Assembly: GCF_014174165.1 (NCBI RefSeq)
Contig: NZ_JABEQN010000024.1
Location: forward strand, 1 to 64,000
Reading direction: 5' to 3'
DNA: 64,000 nucleotides
From: Gluconacetobacter dulcium
GTDB lineage: Bacteria > Pseudomonadota > Alphaproteobacteria > Acetobacterales > Acetobacteraceae
Below, piece after piece: positions 27,952 to 36,425 of the stretch (positions are counted from its first letter, which is position 1; each line of letters opens with the position of its first letter). Below the pieces are notes generated by a model. That model was not told where the DNA came from. It worked only from the letters and a program-made list of their open reading frames with translations, and ran no database searches. The translations under genes were made by a program, and so were the position numbers.

Positions 27952-29547
27952 ATGTCATATCAGGAATCGGCAACCGCCAAGCTCAACCAGATCATCCAGG
28001 CCAAGCAGGGCACCTGGGGCGGGATCAATCCCGACTATGTCGTGCGCATGCGTCTTCAGAACCGTTTTCAGACCGGGCTGGACATCGCGCGCTATACGGC
28101 CGCCATCATGCGCCAGGACATGGCTGCCTATGATGCCGACCCGGCACAGTACACCCAGTCGCTGGGGGCCTGGCACGGTTTCATCGCGCAGCAGCAGATG
28201 ATCTCGGTGAAGAAGCATTTCGGGTCGCTCAAGGGCCGTTACCTGTATCTTTCCGGCTGGATGGTTGCGGCGATGCGGTCGGAATTCGGCCCGCTGCCCG
28301 ACCAGTCGATGCACGAGAAGACGGCGGTGCCGGCGCTGATCGAAGAGATCTACACCTTCCTGCGCCAGGCCGACGCCCGCGAACTGGGCATGCTGTTCCG
28401 CGACCTCGACGCCGCGCGTGAGGCGGGTGATGCGGCGCGCCAAGCCGAGATCCAGGAGAAGATCGACAACCATCAGACCCATATCGTGCCGATCATCGCC
28501 GATATCGACGCGGGTTTCGGTAATGCCGAGGCAACCTACCTGCTGTCGAAGAAGATGATCGAGGCGGGTGCCTGCGCCATCCAGATCGAAAACCAGGTGT
28601 CCGACGAAAAGCAGTGCGGGCATCAGGACGGCAAGGTGACGGTGCCGCATGAGGACTTCCTGGCGAAGGTGCGTGCCGTGCGTTACGCTTTCCTGGAACT
28701 GGGGGTGGAAGATGGCGTGATCGTCTGCCGCACCGACAGTCTGGGTGCGGGCCTGACCAAGCAGATCGCCTATAGCAGCGAGCCGGGCGATCTGGGCGAC
28801 CAGTACAACGCCTATCTGGATTGCGAGGAGGTGACCGACGGCACCGTGCGTGACGGCGACGTGATCATTGCCCGCGAAGGCAAGCTGCTGCGCCCGAAGC
28901 GCCTGCCCAGCAACCTGTACCAGTTCCGTCCCGGTACTGGTGCGGATCGTTGTGTGCTGGACTGCATCACCGCGCTGGAGAACGGCGCCGACCTGCTGTG
29001 GATCGAGACCGAAAAGCCGCATATCGAGCAGATCGCCGGCATGATGGACCGGATCCGCGACGCGGTGCCGAATGCCAAGCTGGTCTACAACAACTCGCCG
29101 TCCTTCAACTGGACGCTCAATTTCCGCCAGCAGGTCTATGATGCCTGGAAGGAAGAAGGGCGTGACGTTTCGGCCTATGACCGTGCCAGGCTGATGGCGC
29201 AGAGCTACGATGCGAGCGACCTGGCGACGGAGGCGGATCTGCGCATCCGCTCGTTCCAGCGGGATGCGTCGAAGCGGGCGGGCATCTTCCACCACCTGAT
29301 CACGCTGCCGACCTATCACACAGCGGCGCTGTCGACCGACAATCTCTCCAAGAGATATTTCGGCGAGGAGGGGATGCTGGGTTATGTGCAGAACGTCCAG
29401 CGCGAGGAAATCCGCCAGGGGATCGCGTGCGTCAAGCACCAGAACATGGCCGGGTCGGATATCGGCGACGATCACAAGGAGTATTTCGCCGGCGAAGCGG
29501 CCCTGAAGGCCGGTGGCGCGCATAACACCATGGGGCAGTTCGGCTGA
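27952..29547 (+). CDS. aceA: Isocitrate lyase (long, about 531-residue type)
   Basis: 531 residues from ATG 27952; the frame is open further upstream but only that Met gives the family N-terminus (MSYQESATAKLNQI). Active site: DADAGFG-equivalent PIIADIDAGFGNAEATY, the catalytic Cys loop DEKQCGHQDGKVTVPHEDF (KQCGH in place of the textbook KKCGH, as in the Pseudomonas aeruginosa form), IVCRTDSLGAGL, and the substrate loop NNSPSFNW. It cleaves isocitrate to glyoxylate and succinate, opening the glyoxylate shunt for growth on acetate or C2 units. Malate synthase is not in the window. The preceding mmsA operon yields acetyl- or propionyl-CoA, so proximity makes metabolic sense. A strong terminator follows. 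Confidence 0.95.
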   Translation: MSYQESATAKLNQIIQAKQGTWGGINPDYVVRMRLQNRFQTGLDIARYTAAIMRQDMAAYDADPAQYTQSLGAWHGFIAQQQMISVKKHFGSLKGRYLYLSGWMVAAMRSEFGPLPDQSMHEKTAVPALIEEIYTFLRQADARELGMLFRDLDAAREAGDAARQAEIQEKIDNHQTHIVPIIADIDAGFGNAEATYLLSKKMIEAGACAIQIENQVSDEKQCGHQDGKVTVPHEDFLAKVRAVRYAFLELGVEDGVIVCRTDSLGAGLTKQIAYSSEPGDLGDQYNAYLDCEEVTDGTVRDGDVIIAREGKLLRPKRLPSNLYQFRPGTGADRCVLDCITALENGADLLWIETEKPHIEQIAGMMDRIRDAVPNAKLVYNNSPSFNWTLNFRQQVYDAWKEEGRDVSAYDRARLMAQSYDASDLATEADLRIRSFQRDASKRAGIFHHLITLPTYHTAALSTDNLSKRYFGEEGMLGYVQNVQREEIRQGIACVKHQNMAGSDIGDDHKEYFAGEAALKAGGAHNTMGQFG

Positions 29548-29614
29548 AGCCGGCGCCTCCTGGCGTGCAGGAATAACAACAAGAAATAACGTCTCTCCTC
29601 ATCTCCCCTACTGG

Positions 29615-29646
29615 CCCGGTCTTCCTGGTGAAGACCGGGTTTTTTT
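29615..29646 (+). terminator. Strong Rho-independent terminator after isocitrate lyase
   Basis: CCCGGTCTT (29615-29623), loop CCTGGTG, AAGACCGGG (29631-29639), then seven T. Perfect 9-bp stem with U-run. Confidence 0.9.
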
Positions 29647-29755
29647 ATGGTCACGTAACGGAGTGCGGGATGAGAATAGAAAGTCTGGTCTATAGATAAT
29701 GTAAAATTATTGAATGGTATTTATTCACTTGTTGCGTCGTGTCGATTCGGCAGCA

Positions 29756-29784
29756 TTGACCGGTTCATTAGCGTTCCTTAGCAT
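29756..29784 (+). promoter_or_regulatory. Candidate promoter of the first OprP-like porin
   Basis: TTGACC (29756-29761), 17-base spacer, TAGCAT (29779-29784). It lies in the AT-rich 324-base gap between the terminator and the porin start; nothing else coding is seen in that gap. Confidence 0.45.
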
Positions 29785-29871
29785 TCCTGTGGTTGATTAC
29801 GGGAAACCTGTGCGATCCATTGCGCTCTTGCTGGGGTGGCACGGGGTGTTCGAGCGATAGAGACTATTTTA

Positions 29872-31530
29872 TTGAAAACACGGCATTTGTTTTTTGTGGC
29901 AACCATGGTGCCGGTTGTCGGCCTGCCCAGCCTTGCCCAAGCGGCGCCCCGAGACGATGAAATTGCGGCGTTGCGGCGCGAAATGCGGGATATGCAGCGT
30001 GAGATGCGCGAAGAGATTCGTGTGCTTCAGGCCCGGATCGCCCGGGACGAGGGCCATGTACCGCAGGCGCATGTGGCGCATCCGGCGGCGGCGTCTCCTC
30101 GTGTCGTCCATGCGGTGCCGCGCACCTGGAGCGGGCCATTGCCCACGATCGGCGCGCCTCATGGACCCGGCCCCGTGCGGTCCCGGTCGGACGCCGAGAG
30201 CCAGATGGTCATGGTGGAAGGGCCGATCCCGTCCTGGGCGGACGTGAAGGCCGCGACGGAGAAGGACGAGAGCGTGCATGTGGGCGGCATGCGGATCGGC
30301 TTTCCGTCCGGCCGGTTCACGATATCGTCGGATGACAGGACATACAGTTTCTCGCTCGGCGGGCTGTTGCAGGAGGATATCGGTGGCTTTCTGAGCACCG
30401 GCGCCAGGGCGGGCGAGGCGAAGGGCAATTTCAACAGCTTTACCCAGAACGGGCGACGGCTGCGCATGTATTTCTCGTGGCGCTACAAGGATTGGGTGGC
30501 GAAAGTTACCCCCGATTTCGGCTCGCTGAATGCGGATGGGGCGGTCGGCCTGTTCGAGGCGAACCTGAATTATACCGGGTTGCGGCATACGACGCTGACG
30601 GTCGGCTATTTTCAGCCGCGTATGGATGAGGAAAGTGCCGAGCGTCCGGTGGCGTTCGAATTCCTCGAGCGCCCCACCATTGTCGATCTTGTGCGCAATA
30701 TCGCGGCCGGCGTTGCCCGATTCAGCATCGGGGGCGAGCATTACGAGGATCGGTGGCTGGCGGCGCTCTACTTTACCGGGCAGAAATTCGGTGACCGCAA
30801 CAAGAATGCCACGATCACCGACAGCCAGACCGGTGCTGTCGCGCGCATCGCCGGCCGGCCCTATGTGAGCAAGGATGTCGATGTGCATGTTGGGGCCGGT
30901 GCCATCAGCGCCTTCAAGGTGAACCAGGGGGAGAAGGGCCGGTCCTATACGTTCACCGACCATGTCGAGGTGCCGCTGGACGAGACGGAACTGCTGACGT
31001 CGGGGGCGTTGTCCAATGTGGCGCAGATCTGGGCGGCCGGTCCGCAGATGGGGGTGCGCTGGCGGCGATTCCTGCTGAAGGGCGAGTATTATCATATCGG
31101 TGTGGAGCGCAGCCGCGAGGCGGGCGCGGCACCGCTGCCGTCGCTGGATTTCGACGGGTGGTATGTCGCGGCCAATTATACGCTGTTCGGGTGGCCGCGA
31201 TCTTATAATCCCAAGATCGCCGCGTTCATCACGCCGGGGGTCGAGCATGATTTCGATCCGCTGAATGGCGATTGGGGGGCGATGGAGATCAGTGGCCGCT
31301 GGAGCGTCACGAATCTGTCGGATGTCGCGAACCAGGGTGGGGCTGGTGTGAACGGCAACCAGCAGACAGTGTGGCAGGGGGGCGTGAACTGGTACCCAAA
31401 CCGGCATATCAAGTTCATGCTGGATTTCGACCATTTCATCGTCAGTCGCTCGAAGGGGGTGGCTGATGGGGTCAACCTGTTCGGCCGAAGCGGGAATCTC
31501 GTTGTGGGGCGGATCCAGGCCAGTTTCTGA
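29872..31530 (+). CDS. OprO/OprP-like anion-selective porin, first of two tandem paralogues
   Basis: About 552 residues. Signal peptide ending SLAQAAP, then a coiled-coil segment of heptads (ALRREMRDMQREMREEIRVL) as in trimeric OprP-family porins, a Pro/His linker and a 16-strand barrel (RRLRMYFSWRYKDWVAKVTP, EFLERPTIVDLVRN, HIKFMLDFDHFIVSRSK) ending in Phe. The start is unsure: TTG 29872 gives a normal signal peptide with Lys and Arg, GTG 29836 is the open-frame limit. OprP and OprO pass phosphate or polyphosphate; here the sulfate ABC genes downstream suggest sulfate or another oxyanion (inference). Clearly homologous along its whole barrel to the next gene. Confidence 0.85.
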   Translation: MKTRHLFFVATMVPVVGLPSLAQAAPRDDEIAALRREMRDMQREMREEIRVLQARIARDEGHVPQAHVAHPAAASPRVVHAVPRTWSGPLPTIGAPHGPGPVRSRSDAESQMVMVEGPIPSWADVKAATEKDESVHVGGMRIGFPSGRFTISSDDRTYSFSLGGLLQEDIGGFLSTGARAGEAKGNFNSFTQNGRRLRMYFSWRYKDWVAKVTPDFGSLNADGAVGLFEANLNYTGLRHTTLTVGYFQPRMDEESAERPVAFEFLERPTIVDLVRNIAAGVARFSIGGEHYEDRWLAALYFTGQKFGDRNKNATITDSQTGAVARIAGRPYVSKDVDVHVGAGAISAFKVNQGEKGRSYTFTDHVEVPLDETELLTSGALSNVAQIWAAGPQMGVRWRRFLLKGEYYHIGVERSREAGAAPLPSLDFDGWYVAANYTLFGWPRSYNPKIAAFITPGVEHDFDPLNGDWGAMEISGRWSVTNLSDVANQGGAGVNGNQQTVWQGGVNWYPNRHIKFMLDFDHFIVSRSKGVADGVNLFGRSGNLVVGRIQASF

Positions 31531-31986
31531 GGACCCGAGTGGAAGAGGTGGGGGAGGACGGCGTGCCTTTTCCCGTGTGTCTGGTGGCTGTGGGCATCGA
31601 CGCCACATGGCTTCAGAGCCTGACCGAAAATGCGCCCTGGTGGCGATCCGACGCGCGCCTCCTGCGCTTCGGTGCTCACGGCCATCAAGGCCGCTCCGCT
31701 TCAAATGCTCAGAAACACACGCCGGACGCGGCCCTGATGAGCCGCTCTCGCTCACCAGACCGCATTTTTGGTCAGGCTCTCAGGGGTGATAAATAACAAA
31801 TAAAAATAGTGGAAATATTTCTTTCCGGCTTGTGGTCTGTCTAAATTAAACAAATAGGACCAGACAATCCAACTTGCACGCTATTGACCTGTAAATTGTA
31901 ACGTGACATCAATCATTGCAGTTTGTATTAAATACGAAAGATGTCGTGAAACATGTCTATGTGCCGGGTCGAGGTTTCGTAAGAAG
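31531..31986. other. Gap between the two porin genes
   Basis: 456 bases. The first part is a short GC-rich spacer, 31615-31781 is the MITE-like repeat, and 31790-31986 is AT-rich and should contain the promoter and leader of the second porin (a TTGACC at 31884-31889 lacks a good -10 partner). No gene is seen. Confidence 0.5.
31615..31781. mobile_element. MITE-like repeat, copy 2
   Basis: Starts AGAGCCTGACCGAAAATGCG and ends CGCATTTTTGGTCAGGCTCT, inverted repeats of 20 bases with one mismatch. The 167-base body shares CTTCGGTGCTC-CGGCCATCAAGGCC and the phrase GAGCCGCTCTCGCTC-CCAG with copy 1 at 21428. No open frame of its own, so it would have to be moved by a transposase acting in trans. Confidence 0.75.
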
Positions 31987-33657
31987 ATGAAAGAAGGTTT
32001 GAAAGTCCGGCGCCTTCTTGCCGTGGCCACGGCCCTGTCTCCTGCTTTTCTGCCGGCTCTGGCGCAGGCTGCTTCGCAGGATGATGAAGTCACGGCGTTG
32101 CGTCGTGAAATGCGGGAGATGCAGCGGCAGATGCGCGATGAGATTCGGGTGCTTCAGGCCCGGATTGCCCGCGACGAGGGAAGGGCGACGCCGGTTACGG
32201 CCGGTCATGCGGCCGTGGGGGCGCCGCATGTGGTGCACGCGCATCGCTGGGCCGGAGGCCCGCTACCCGCGATCGGCGAGCCGCAGGGACCGGCGGCCAC
32301 GCGGCGGCCCCGTACCGATGCCGAGACACGGCTGGTCACGCCGGAAGGACCGATTCCGTCCTGGGCGGAAATCCGGGCCGCCAGCGCGCGGGACGAGACC
32401 GTGCAGGTGGGCGGTATGCGGATCGGCTTTCCGGCAGGGCGGCCCACGATCTCGTCGCAGGATGGTGCCTACAGTTTTTCGATCGGCCTGACGGCGCAGG
32501 GGGATCTGGGCGGGTTTATCGGTGCTGGGCCCAAGCGGGGCGAGGCGAACGGCAATTTCAATAAATTTACCCAGAATGCCCGGCGTCTGCGCATCTATTT
32601 CTCCTGGCGCTACAAGGATTGGGTGGCGAACGTCACGCCGGAATTCGGGTCCAGTTCGGTGGATGGGTCGGTCAGCCTGTTCGAGGCCAACATGAACTAT
32701 ACCGGCCTGCATCATACGACGCTGACCGTCGGTTACTTCCAGCCGCGTATGGAAGAGGAAAGCGCCGAGCGGGCATCGTCGTTCGAATTCCTTGAACGCC
32801 CGACCATCGTCGATCTGGTGCGTAACCTGGCGGGGGGCGTTGCGCGCTTCAGCATCGGTGGCGAGCATTATGAAAATCGCTGGCAGGCGGCGGCCTATTT
32901 CACCGGGCAGAAATTCGGCGACCGGAACAAGGATACGACGATTACCGACAGCCAGACCGGCGCGGTGGCCCGTATCGTCGGCCGGCCTTATGTCAGCAAG
33001 GATATCGACGTTCATGTCGGCGCGGGTGCGACCAGTGCCTTCAAGGTCAATCAGAATGCGAATGGCCGCAATTATACCTTCAGCGACAATATGGAGGTGC
33101 CGCTGGGCGAGACTTCGCTGCTGACATCGGGCGCGTTGACCAATGTGTCCCAGATATGGGCGGCGGGACCGCAACTGGCCTTTCGCTGGCGGAATTTCCT
33201 GCTGAAGGGCGAGTATTACCATGTTGGCGTGGAACGGGGGCATAATACCGGCGCGACGCCCCTGCCGTCGCTGAATTTCGACGGATGGTATGTCGCCGCC
33301 AACTATACGCTGCTGGGTCGGGGGCGTGCATACAACGTCAGGAGCGGTGCGTTTACCACGCCCGGTGTCGAGCATGATTTCGACCCGGCGCGGGGGGATT
33401 GGGGGGCGCTGGAACTCAGCGGCCGCTGGAGCGTGACGGATCTGTCCGATGTGGCCAGCCAGGGCGGCAGGGGCGTCAACGGCGACCAGCAGACGGTGTG
33501 GGCTGGCGGCCTGAACTGGTATCCGAACCAGCATTTCAAGTTCATGCTGGATTTCGACCATTTCATCGTGACCCGGTCGAAGGGTGTCTCGGGTGGCGTG
33601 GATCTGCTGGGGCGGACGGGCAATGCCGTCGCCGGGCGCGTGCAGGCCACGTTCTGA
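31987..33657 (+). CDS. OprO/OprP-like anion-selective porin, second tandem paralogue
   Basis: 556 residues from ATG 31987 (AAGAAG directly before it). Same architecture as the first porin: signal peptide ending ALAQAAS, heptad coiled coil (ALRREMREMQRQMRDEIRVL), linker, barrel. Long stretches are identical, for example FSWRYKDWVA, EFLERPTIVDLVRN, TGQKFGDRNK and KFMLDFDHFIV, while signal peptides, linker and some loops differ. A tandem duplication followed by divergence is the simplest reading; a MITE-like element now separates the copies. The sulfate-binding protein gene begins 61 bases downstream, so this copy may be co-transcribed with the importer. Confidence 0.86.
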   Translation: MKEGLKVRRLLAVATALSPAFLPALAQAASQDDEVTALRREMREMQRQMRDEIRVLQARIARDEGRATPVTAGHAAVGAPHVVHAHRWAGGPLPAIGEPQGPAATRRPRTDAETRLVTPEGPIPSWAEIRAASARDETVQVGGMRIGFPAGRPTISSQDGAYSFSIGLTAQGDLGGFIGAGPKRGEANGNFNKFTQNARRLRIYFSWRYKDWVANVTPEFGSSSVDGSVSLFEANMNYTGLHHTTLTVGYFQPRMEEESAERASSFEFLERPTIVDLVRNLAGGVARFSIGGEHYENRWQAAAYFTGQKFGDRNKDTTITDSQTGAVARIVGRPYVSKDIDVHVGAGATSAFKVNQNANGRNYTFSDNMEVPLGETSLLTSGALTNVSQIWAAGPQLAFRWRNFLLKGEYYHVGVERGHNTGATPLPSLNFDGWYVAANYTLLGRGRAYNVRSGAFTTPGVEHDFDPARGDWGALELSGRWSVTDLSDVASQGGRGVNGDQQTVWAGGLNWYPNQHFKFMLDFDHFIVTRSKGVSGGVDLLGRTGNAVAGRVQATF

Positions 33658-33718
33658 ACCGGTCTTCCCTGCATATCTCGATATTTCATCGGCAACTGCC
33701 ATCAGAACGAGAAACGAT

Positions 33719-34753
33719 ATGAAAAACGGTTTCACGGTGTCGTCGCGGCGCGGGTTTCTGGCCGGAACGGCCGCTGCCGCCACAGTCTTCGCCATCGGGG
33801 CGCGGCCGCGTCCGGCGGCTGCGGCGACCCGGCTGCTGAATGTGTCGTATGATCCGACGCGCGAGCTTTATGCCGATGCCGGGCGGGCCTTCGCCGCCTT
33901 CTGGGCGAAGGCCCATGGGGGCGATCAGGTGGTGGTGACCTCCTCGCACGGCGGGTCGGGCGCGCAGGCGCGCTCGGTGCTGGAAGGGGCGCCGGCTGAT
34001 GTGGTGACGCTGGGGCTGGCTTATGACATCGACATTCTGGCCCAGCATGGCCTGCTGGCGGCGGACTGGCAGACGCGGCTGCCGCATAACGCCACGCCGT
34101 ACACCAGCACGATCGTGTTCCTGGTGCGCAAGGGCAACCCCAAGGGCATCCATGACTGGCCCGATCTGCTGCGGGACGGCGTGCAGGTGATTACCCCCAA
34201 TCCCAAGACCTCGGGCGGCGCGCGCTGGAACTACCTGGCCGCCTGGGGGTGGGCGCTGCGCCAGCCGGGCGGGTCAGAGGCTACCGCGACCGCTTATCTG
34301 AAATCGCTGTTCGCTCATGTGCCGGTGCTGGATACCGGGGCACGCGGCGCCACCAACAGTTTCGTGCAGCGCGGGCTGGGCGACGTGCTGATCGCCTGGG
34401 AGGATGAGGCGCTGCTGGCGGCGCGTGACCTGGGACCGGACAAGTTCGATATCGTGGTGCCGCCGGTGACGATCCTGGCAGAGCCACCTGTGGCGGTGGT
34501 GGACAAGAACGTGCAGGCGCATGGTACGGCGGAGGTCGCGAAGGGTTTTCTCGATTTCCTGTTCACGCCCGAGGGGCAGCGGATCGGGGCGAAGCATTAT
34601 TTCCGGCCGGTCGACCCGGCGATCGTGGCGGAAACGGCATCGGTCTTCCCGAAGACGACAACATTCGATGTCGCGAGTCTGGGCGGATGGACTAAGCTCC
34701 AGAGGACGCATTTCGCCGATGGCGGTGTGTTCGACCAGATTTACAGCCGATAA
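33719..34753 (+). CDS. Sulfate ABC transporter, periplasmic binding protein (Sbp/CysP-like)
   Basis: 344 residues. A twin-arginine-type signal (SSRRGFLAGTAAAATVFA) is followed by the sulfate-binding fold: LLNVSYDPTRELYADA, SHGGSGAQARSVLEGAPADV, TPNPKTSGGARWNYLAAW, VLDTGARGATNSFVQRGLGD and FDIVVPPVTILAEPPVAVVD are all conserved in Sbp/CysP. It captures sulfate or thiosulfate for CysTWA. ATG 33719 is used; upstream codons belong to the previous reading frame. Twelve bases separate it from cysT. Confidence 0.93.
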   Translation: MKNGFTVSSRRGFLAGTAAAATVFAIGARPRPAAAATRLLNVSYDPTRELYADAGRAFAAFWAKAHGGDQVVVTSSHGGSGAQARSVLEGAPADVVTLGLAYDIDILAQHGLLAADWQTRLPHNATPYTSTIVFLVRKGNPKGIHDWPDLLRDGVQVITPNPKTSGGARWNYLAAWGWALRQPGGSEATATAYLKSLFAHVPVLDTGARGATNSFVQRGLGDVLIAWEDEALLAARDLGPDKFDIVVPPVTILAEPPVAVVDKNVQAHGTAEVAKGFLDFLFTPEGQRIGAKHYFRPVDPAIVAETASVFPKTTTFDVASLGGWTKLQRTHFADGGVFDQIYSR

Positions 34754-34764
34754 CGGACTCTTTC

Positions 34765-35610
34765 ATGGTGTTTTGCCTGCGGCGGCGCGATGGGCTGCCG
34801 GGTCTTTCCATTTCCATTGCCTTTACGCTGGTTTGGATCGGCCTGATTGTCGTGCTGCCGCTGACGGCCCTGGTATTGCGCCCCTGGCAGGATGGCGGGG
34901 CGGTGATGCTGCGGGTACTGCATGACGGGCGCATGTATGCGGCGCTGCGCGTCAGTTTCAGTTGTGCCGCGCTGGCGGCGTTGATCGACGTGCCCTTGGG
35001 CCTGCTGCTGGCGTGGGCTCTGGTGCGGGCGCGCCTGCCGGGCCGGCGGGCGGTCGATGCGCTGATCGACCTGCCTTTTGCCCTGCCGACCGCGGTGACG
35101 GGTATTACGCTGGCGACACTCTATGGACCCACTGGGTGGATCGGTGCGCTGCTGGCCCGTGCCGGCATCCGTGTGGCCTACACGCCTGCCGGGATCGTGG
35201 TGGCGCTGATGTTCGTCGGCCTGCCCTTTATCGTGCGGGCGGTGGAACCGGTGCTGCGGGGGCTGCCGCCGGAGTTGGAGGAAGCGGGGCTGCTGCTGGG
35301 GGCGAGCCCGTGGCAGAATTTCCGTCGGGTGATCCTGCCGCCCTTGCTGCCGCCGCTGGTGGCGGGGTTCAGCCTGGCGTTCGCTCGCTGTATCGGCGAG
35401 TACGGGTCGGTAATCTTCATTGCCGGCAACCAGCCGTTCCATAGCGAGATCGCGCCGCTGCTGATCGTGGTGCGGTTGCAGGAATATGATTATGAGGGCG
35501 CCACCGCCATTGCGCTGATCCTGCTGCTGAGTGCGCTGATGTGCATGACCGGGGTTGCCGCGCTGCGCCGCCGCGTGTCGCGCGGGCTGGTGGCGCGGGG
35601 GGCGGCGTGA
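34765..35610 (+). CDS. cysT: Sulfate ABC transporter permease CysT
   Basis: 281 residues, six membrane helices, with the binding-protein-dependent permease EAA-type loop LEEAGLLLGASPWQNFRRVI that contacts CysA and the sulfate-subfamily stretch DLPFALPTAVTGITLATLYG. Pairs with CysW to form the membrane channel. Its stop TGA shares a base with the ATG of cysW, so translation is coupled. Confidence 0.93.
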   Translation: MVFCLRRRDGLPGLSISIAFTLVWIGLIVVLPLTALVLRPWQDGGAVMLRVLHDGRMYAALRVSFSCAALAALIDVPLGLLLAWALVRARLPGRRAVDALIDLPFALPTAVTGITLATLYGPTGWIGALLARAGIRVAYTPAGIVVALMFVGLPFIVRAVEPVLRGLPPELEEAGLLLGASPWQNFRRVILPPLLPPLVAGFSLAFARCIGEYGSVIFIAGNQPFHSEIAPLLIVVRLQEYDYEGATAIALILLLSALMCMTGVAALRRRVSRGLVARGAA

Positions 35611-36425
35611 TGGGCGGACCCTCGCGTGGTGGCAATGCGGTGCTGGTCGCCGGTACTTATCTGACGGTGCTGGCCGTGCTGGTGCTGCCGGTGCTGCTGG
35701 TGATGGTGGAGGCCCTGCGCGCGGGGCTGGGGGCTGCGTGGCGCAGCCTGCTGGACCCGGATGCACTGTCCGCGATCCGCCTGACGCTGGAGGTGACGCT
35801 CGTCGCTGTGATCGTCAACGCCTTCGGCGGGGTCATGGCGGCGTGGCTGGTGACGAAATATCGGTTTCGCGGGCGGGCGGCCCTGGTCGCGCTGATCGAA
35901 CTGCCGATCAGTGTTTCGCCGGTGATCGCGGGACTGGTCTGGCTGCTGCTGTTCGGACGGCAGGGCTGGTGGGGTGACTGGCTGGACCGACACCATATCC
36001 AGATCGCGTTTGCCACGCCGGGTATTCTGCTGGCGACGCTCTTCGTCACCTTTCCATATGTCGCGCGGACGCTGATGCCGTTGATGGAACAGCAGGGGCG
36101 TGAGGCGGAGGAAGCGGCATTTCTGCTCGGAGCCGGGTTCTGGCGGACATTGTGGCGGGTGACGTTGCCGGATGCACGCTGGGCGCTGCTGTCGGGCATT
36201 CTGCTGACGACGGCGCGGGCGATCGGGGAGTTCGGTGCGGTGTCGGTCGTCTCGGGCCATATTCCGGGGCTGACCGAAACCATGCCGCTGCATATCGAGA
36301 CACTCTATAATGGCTACCAGACGGTCGCCGCCTTCGCCATGGCGGCGCTGCTGGCGCTGATCGCCATGGCCACCGTTCTGCTGCGGTCGTTTCTCGAGCA
36401 TGATTTCAGGAAAGCGTCGTCATGA
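35610..36425 (+). CDS. cysW: Sulfate ABC transporter permease CysW
   Basis: 271 residues from ATG 35610 (GTG 35607 equally possible; both overlap the cysT stop). Six helices, coupling loop EAEEAAFLLGAGFWRTLWRV, and the subfamily segments ELPISVSPVIAGLVWLLLFG and REIGEFGAVSV-like AIGEFGAVSVVSGHIPG. Second half of the sulfate channel; the stop overlaps the cysA start as ATGA. Confidence 0.93.
   Translation: MGGPSRGGNAVLVAGTYLTVLAVLVLPVLLVMVEALRAGLGAAWRSLLDPDALSAIRLTLEVTLVAVIVNAFGGVMAAWLVTKYRFRGRAALVALIELPISVSPVIAGLVWLLLFGRQGWWGDWLDRHHIQIAFATPGILLATLFVTFPYVARTLMPLMEQQGREAEEAAFLLGAGFWRTLWRVTLPDARWALLSGILLTTARAIGEFGAVSVVSGHIPGLTETMPLHIETLYNGYQTVAAFAMAALLALIAMATVLLRSFLEHDFRKASS

Noticed and set aside
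31466-31789. Small frames through the MITE-like repeat
   Set aside because: Not preceded by ribosome sites, no homology, and the two repeat copies do not conserve a frame.
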